Part shown: positions 40,694 through 43,123 of the stretch, one piece after another
How the letters are laid out: every line of letters starts with the position of its first letter
Position numbering within the stretch: the stretch's first letter is position 1
Origin: an uncultured Eubacteriales bacterium
Lineage (GTDB): Bacteria > Bacillota > Clostridia > Peptostreptococcales > Anaerovoracaceae
Reading direction: 5' to 3'
Length of the DNA: 43,123 bases
NCBI GenBank assembly: GCA_902786855.1
Contig: CADAEH010000021.1
Coordinates: 1-43,123 of the forward strand
The notes under the pieces: model-generated
Database searches by the model: none
What the model was told of the DNA's origin: nothing
The model's input: the letters and a program-made list of their open reading frames with translations, nothing else
Position numbers and translations under genes: made by a program

Positions 40694-41350
40694 ATGAGCG
40701 AATACAAGAAGCTTGATGCAGATGAATTCAGAAGCAATCCATATATCAAAAGTGTGAATGTGCCAACTGCAAAGGTTGGAGATTTCACGCTGACAACTGC
40801 GGCATATGAACCTGGCGAACTCCTTGAATACGATATGCCGGATTTAACTAAAAACCCGATCGAACACAGGGTAGGATACTTCACTGAGAAAGTTGAATTC
40901 CCGGGAATATATGAAGGCATTATACCCTGGATGAGTGTCTGCCCGTCAGAGATAAACTCGATGGCAAGACATATCGACAAGGCTCACGGAAGGGTACTGG
41001 TGCTTGGGCTCGGCCTTGGGTATTACTTGTATATGTCATCGATGAAGCCTGAAGTTGAAAGCGTAGATGTAGTCGAATGCCAGCCGGAAATCATTAAATT
41101 GTTTGATGAAAACCTGCTCCCTCAATTTCCATTCAGAGAGAAGATCCGGATCATAGAAGCTGATGCTTTTTCGTATATCGGTGGTCTTCGGGGAGATGAA
41201 TACGATTTCTGCTTTGCAGATATATGGCAAAACGAGATCGATGGTGCCTGGGCATACAGAAAAATCAGAGATACGGAAGAACAGCTGGAAGACATAGAAT
41301 TCGCCTATTGGATCGATGATGCGATAGAATGGTACTTAAGCAATGAGTGA
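40694..41350 (+). CDS. SAM-dependent methyltransferase-like (spermidine synthase fold) protein
   Basis: A 218-aa protein with a Rossmann methyltransferase core: VLVLGLGLGYYLYMSS is motif I, VDVVECQPEIIKLF supplies the acidic residue for the ribose, IRIIEADAFSYI is motif III-like, and YDFCFADIW is the motif IV position. It most resembles spermidine synthase-like folds, where the catalytic Asp is in a similar place, but polyamine synthesis is not implied. The substrate is unknown. A large hairpin terminator follows at 41392. Confidence 0.8.
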   Translation: MSEYKKLDADEFRSNPYIKSVNVPTAKVGDFTLTTAAYEPGELLEYDMPDLTKNPIEHRVGYFTEKVEFPGIYEGIIPWMSVCPSEINSMARHIDKAHGRVLVLGLGLGYYLYMSSMKPEVESVDVVECQPEIIKLFDENLLPQFPFREKIRIIEADAFSYIGGLRGDEYDFCFADIWQNEIDGAWAYRKIRDTEEQLEDIEFAYWIDDAIEWYLSNE

Positions 41351-41391
41351 AATAATACAAGATGATAGACTGAGATAATATAAAAAATCAG

Positions 41392-41450
41392 CAATGACAG
41401 CAGCTCTGCCGAGAGAATTTCTCTGACAGAGCTGTTGTTGTCATTGGTAT
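41392..41450 (+). terminator. Long hairpin terminator of the cargo operon
   Basis: CAATGACA (41392) pairs with TGTCATTG (41439-41446), and CAGCTCTG with CAGAGCTG and GAGAGAA with TTCTCTG inside, a 55-base near-complete hairpin followed by GTATTTTA. Confidence 0.7.
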
Positions 41451-41475
41451 TTTAGGTATTTATATGGAAGGTTGT

Positions 41476-41532
41476 ATGAAGAAAAGTTTGTCTATTTCGT
41501 TTGACAAGTATAGTGTAGCGTTACTTCCTTAA
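41476..41532 (+). CDS. Possible 18-aa leader peptide ahead of DUF3846
   Basis: ATG at 41476 with GGAAGG four bases upstream opens an 18-codon frame, MKKSLSISFDKYSVALLP, ending in TAA. TTTCGTTT inside the frame can pair with AAACGAA at the stop codon, and a terminator follows at 41565. This resembles leader-peptide attenuation, but the evidence is only positional. Confidence 0.35.
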   Translation: MKKSLSISFDKYSVALLP

Positions 41533-41564
41533 ACGAAGTTAAAGTGAAAAAGAATTATTTACAT

Positions 41565-41598
41565 GACTTGATCTGCCATCGGGGATTAAGTCTTTTTT
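41565..41598 (+). terminator. Terminator/attenuator ahead of DUF3846
   Basis: GACTTGATC (41565-41573) pairs with GATTAAGTC (41584-41592) with one wobble and a 10-base loop, followed by six T. It lies only 34 bases before the DUF3846 start, so it would block read-through unless regulated. Confidence 0.8.
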
Positions 41599-41631
41599 CT
41601 TTGCAATTTTTACGGAAGGAGCGTGATTACA

Positions 41632-42084
41632 GTGACAGAAAATGATGAAAAAGAGAAGCTAAAGGTAATACTTTTGAAGCCAAATGAGGCAGCAGAGATT
41701 GTCGAAATCGAGGATGATCTTGAGTCTATGCAGGAGCTTGTCGGAGGTCTTATTGAGCCTTATGATCCGTTCTATTCGGAGAATGATCCGAGATATGAGA
41801 ACGTGATACTGGTCTGCAATGAAGAGGGAAAGCTCAGGCAGCTGCCTCCAAGCAGGGCAATAGTTGATGAAGACGGGTGCGTGATGGATGTGATCGCAGG
41901 CCCGTTTTTTCTTTGCTACGCACCTGTTGAGAGCGAAAGATTCCTATCGATGCCGCCTGATCTTGAAGAAGAATTCAGGAAAAAATACGAGTTGCCGGAG
42001 AGAATCTACAAGACAGAACAAGGCTACGATGTGATCAAATTTGACCCGGGAAAAGCGGAAAAAGAACGTGGCTATGAAAGATAG
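41632..42084 (+). CDS. DUF3846 family protein
   Basis: A 150-aa protein of DUF3846, a family frequent on phages and ICEs of Clostridia. LKVILLKPNEAAEIVEIEDD is the typical N-terminal strand-loop-strand, then ESMQELVGGLIEPYDPF and NEEGKLRQLPPSRAIVDEDG. A GTG start at 41632 fits AAGGAG ten bases upstream; a GTG at 41623 is too close to that site. The role is unknown, possibly modulating host metabolism or defence. It is preceded by a terminator that may act as an attenuator. Confidence 0.85.
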   Translation: MTENDEKEKLKVILLKPNEAAEIVEIEDDLESMQELVGGLIEPYDPFYSENDPRYENVILVCNEEGKLRQLPPSRAIVDEDGCVMDVIAGPFFLCYAPVESERFLSMPPDLEEEFRKKYELPERIYKTEQGYDVIKFDPGKAEKERGYER

Positions 42085-42104
42085 GATGAAGCCCGGAAAA
42101 AGGC

Positions 42105-42247
42105 GGAGTGCGACGTTAAGCACATCTGCACTAAAACAGCAAGCACTGCCAAATTCCTCCTCCGAGGACCTTGGCGATACTTGGTGGCGTAGCCCCCAAA
42201 CCCCCGACAGTGACTGACAGAGTATAGGAGTAGGTCAGGAGTAGGTC
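42105..42247 (+). other. Candidate origin of transfer (oriT)
   Basis: The gene-free stretch between DUF3846 and mobC is where oriT of mobC-relaxase systems usually lies. It contains the inverted repeat TTGGTGGC (42181-42188) / GCCCCCAA (42192-42199) with a GTA loop, a C-rich tail, and the exact tandem repeat AGGAGTAGGTC at 42226-42236 and 42237-42247. The nick position is not known. Confidence 0.55.
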
Positions 42248-42290
42248 GTTACGATTAAGGAGGCAGAGATGAAGGAGGAGCAGAGGAGGA

Positions 42291-42614
42291 ATGAAGAGAA
42301 TCTATAAGAAAAATATCTGGATGAATCAGACTGAGTCTGATGAGTTGAAAGCAAAGTCTCAGGCTGCATGCTTATCCGAAGCAGAATTCATCAGACAACT
42401 GGTAAAGGGATATACGCCGGTCGCCAGACCTGATGAGAAATTCTGGAGAGCGATGGAATTCATAAGAGAGTTCGCTGACAAAATCGATGAAGTAGCTGTG
42501 AAAGCAGATAACTCAGTAGACATGATAGCTCTCATGACAGAGGCGAAGAAGTGGCGCCTGTTCCAGAGTGCGATAGAGAAGGAGTTCCTTATACCTAAGC
42601 GGGGTGAAGGCTAA
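42291..42614 (+). CDS. mobC: MobC-like relaxosome accessory protein
   Basis: A 107-aa protein of the MobC type. A ribbon-helix-helix-like start (YKKNIWMNQTESDELKAKSQ) is followed by CLSEAEFIRQLVKGYTPV, a standard MobC signature, and a helical tail. It would bind oriT and help the relaxase. Its stop (TAA) shares its last base with the relaxase ATG. GAGGAGG sits unusually close to its ATG. A 12-codon frame starting at 42269 with a perfect AAGGAGG upstream overlaps the mobC start, so translation may be coupled. Confidence 0.85.
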   Translation: MKRIYKKNIWMNQTESDELKAKSQAACLSEAEFIRQLVKGYTPVARPDEKFWRAMEFIREFADKIDEVAVKADNSVDMIALMTEAKKWRLFQSAIEKEFLIPKRGEG

Positions 42615-43025
42615 TGGCAGTCACAAAGATATGGAACATAAGGGGCAGAGCCGAATCTCCTCTCGAGTATATAGCGAACCCTGAGAAGACCCAGCGCGAA
42701 TTCACCGATGCGCAGAAACAGGCACTTGAGGACGTTATCGCATATGCGGCTAACGAAGACAAAACAGAGAAGCTCTTTTATACGACCGGCATCAACTGCA
42801 GCGTTGAATGCGCACGTGAGCAGTTCGATATTACCAAGCTTAGCTTCAATAAGCATGACGGCAATGTTGCGTATCATGCTTACCAGAGCTTTGCGCCGGG
42901 AGAAGTCACTCCTGACGAAGCCCACGCGATCGGAGTGCAGCTTGCGCGGGAGCTCTGGGGAGACAGATTTCAGATGGTGGTTGCCACCCATACAAATGCC
43001 CACTGCATTCATAATCACATTGTCA
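42614..43025 (+). CDS. Relaxase, 5' exon, interrupted by a group II intron
   Basis: The first 137 codons of a MobA/VirD2-type (MOB-P) relaxase. MAVTKIWNIRGRAESPLEYI is the N-terminus with early catalytic-site sequence; the Tyr lies in one of LEYIANP or DVIAYAA. The metal-binding histidines are in THTNAHCIHNHIV, where the reading frame is interrupted after the first base of the next codon at 43025. Relatives continue with Asn-Ser, which fits the leftover A. The frame reads on to 43069 only through intron sequence. If the intron splices, the full relaxase is made and nicks oriT. The 3' exon is outside the window. Confidence 0.93.
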
Positions 43026-43123
43026 GTGCGCCCATAAGGGGCGAAGTAAATCCAGTTTGCAACTGGTAGTCGAGAGTTCTACGACTATGGTCAATGACTA
43101 ACCTGGCGGGGAAACTCAAAGGG
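43026..43123 (+). mobile_element. Group II intron, 5' end
   Basis: The sequence GTGCGCCCATAAGGGGCGAA fits the GTGYG 5' end and opening domain I helix of bacterial group II introns; TCCAGTTTGCAACTGG and GTCGAGAGTTCTACGAC are stems typical of domain I. It is inserted in the relaxase gene in sense orientation, as needed for splicing. The rest of the intron lies beyond the right edge. It may be the same intron family as at the left edge. Confidence 0.85.

Larger units (their letters stand above)
25216..43123 (+). mobile_element. Integrative and conjugative element, partial (accessory half plus mobilisation genes)
   Basis: Everything after ssrA has ICE-type content in one orientation: parA/parB, a Cna-B adhesin, radC, YdbC, ArdC, a DUF3991/TOPRIM primase, DUF3846, mobC and a relaxase. 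This set resembles accessory regions of Tn1549-like ICEs of gut Clostridia. The left boundary is probably at the ssrA 3' end, since chromosomal genes stop there. No integrase, excisionase or type IV secretion gene is visible, so these and the other attachment site should lie right of the window. The exact left attachment core cannot be fixed without the far end. Confidence 0.8.

Noticed and set aside
1-43123. CRISPR array, tRNA or rRNA genes
   Set aside because: No regularly spaced repeats were seen. The only T-arm-like sequence belongs to the tmRNA, and no conserved rRNA segments were recognised.

Overview
The window reads as a moderate-GC Clostridia-type Firmicute. The evidence is the AGGAGG-type ribosome sites, the family mix, a GAAC-N4-GTTC LexA box ahead of uvrB, and a one-piece tmRNA with a ...FALAA tag. 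Genus cannot be fixed from the sequence; gut or oral anaerobic Clostridia are most likely. No tRNA, rRNA or CRISPR array was seen.

Both window edges lie inside group II introns. Bases 1-94 are the 3' end of one (domains V and VI). Bases 43026-43123 are the 5' end of one, inserted in a relaxase gene. About 95 bases of intron at each edge suggests an assembly contig broken at a repeated intron.

Chromosomal part, 95-25215. A run of metabolic and unknown genes (TlpA-like thioredoxin, two histidine phosphatases, DUF1847, B3/4-domain protein, HTH-Uma2 fusion) is followed by a solitary IS605-type tnpB element. Then come a NYN-LOTUS protein, a VanZ-like protein, an exported endonuclease, a hipBA toxin-antitoxin pair with three evenly spaced operators, a patatin-like lipase and uvrB-uvrA under a LexA-box promoter. 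A convergent minus-strand operon carries an RluA-family synthase, lepB and smpB. Next are a small membrane protein, nicotinate phosphoribosyltransferase, a secreted metallophosphatase and ssrA (tmRNA). smpB and ssrA, partners in ribosome rescue, lie 6.4 kb apart.

Mobile part, from just after ssrA to the right edge. This is the accessory half of an integrative and conjugative element: parA/parB, a large thioester/Cna-B surface adhesin, a tightly overlapping set of small genes with radC and a YdbC/PC4 gene, an AT-rich cargo segment (DUF1275 transporter-like protein, membrane alpha/beta hydrolase, nitroreductase), a decayed metallophosphatase, an ArdC antirestriction protein, a DUF3991/TOPRIM primase broken by an exact 38-bp tandem duplication, a three-gene cargo cluster (TIGR04076, nuclease-like, methyltransferase-like), DUF3846, a candidate oriT, mobC and an intron-interrupted relaxase. 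The integrase, the type IV secretion genes and the far attachment site are not in the window.

The most interesting signals are the intron in the relaxase active-site motif, the primase duplication whose stop and restart codons overlap, the 39-bp-phased hip operators, the LexA promoter that runs straight into a terminator hairpin, the paired GAACGTTC palindromes with a folded leader ahead of the pncB locus, a leader-peptide/terminator arrangement ahead of DUF3846, and the unstudied ICE cargo cluster.
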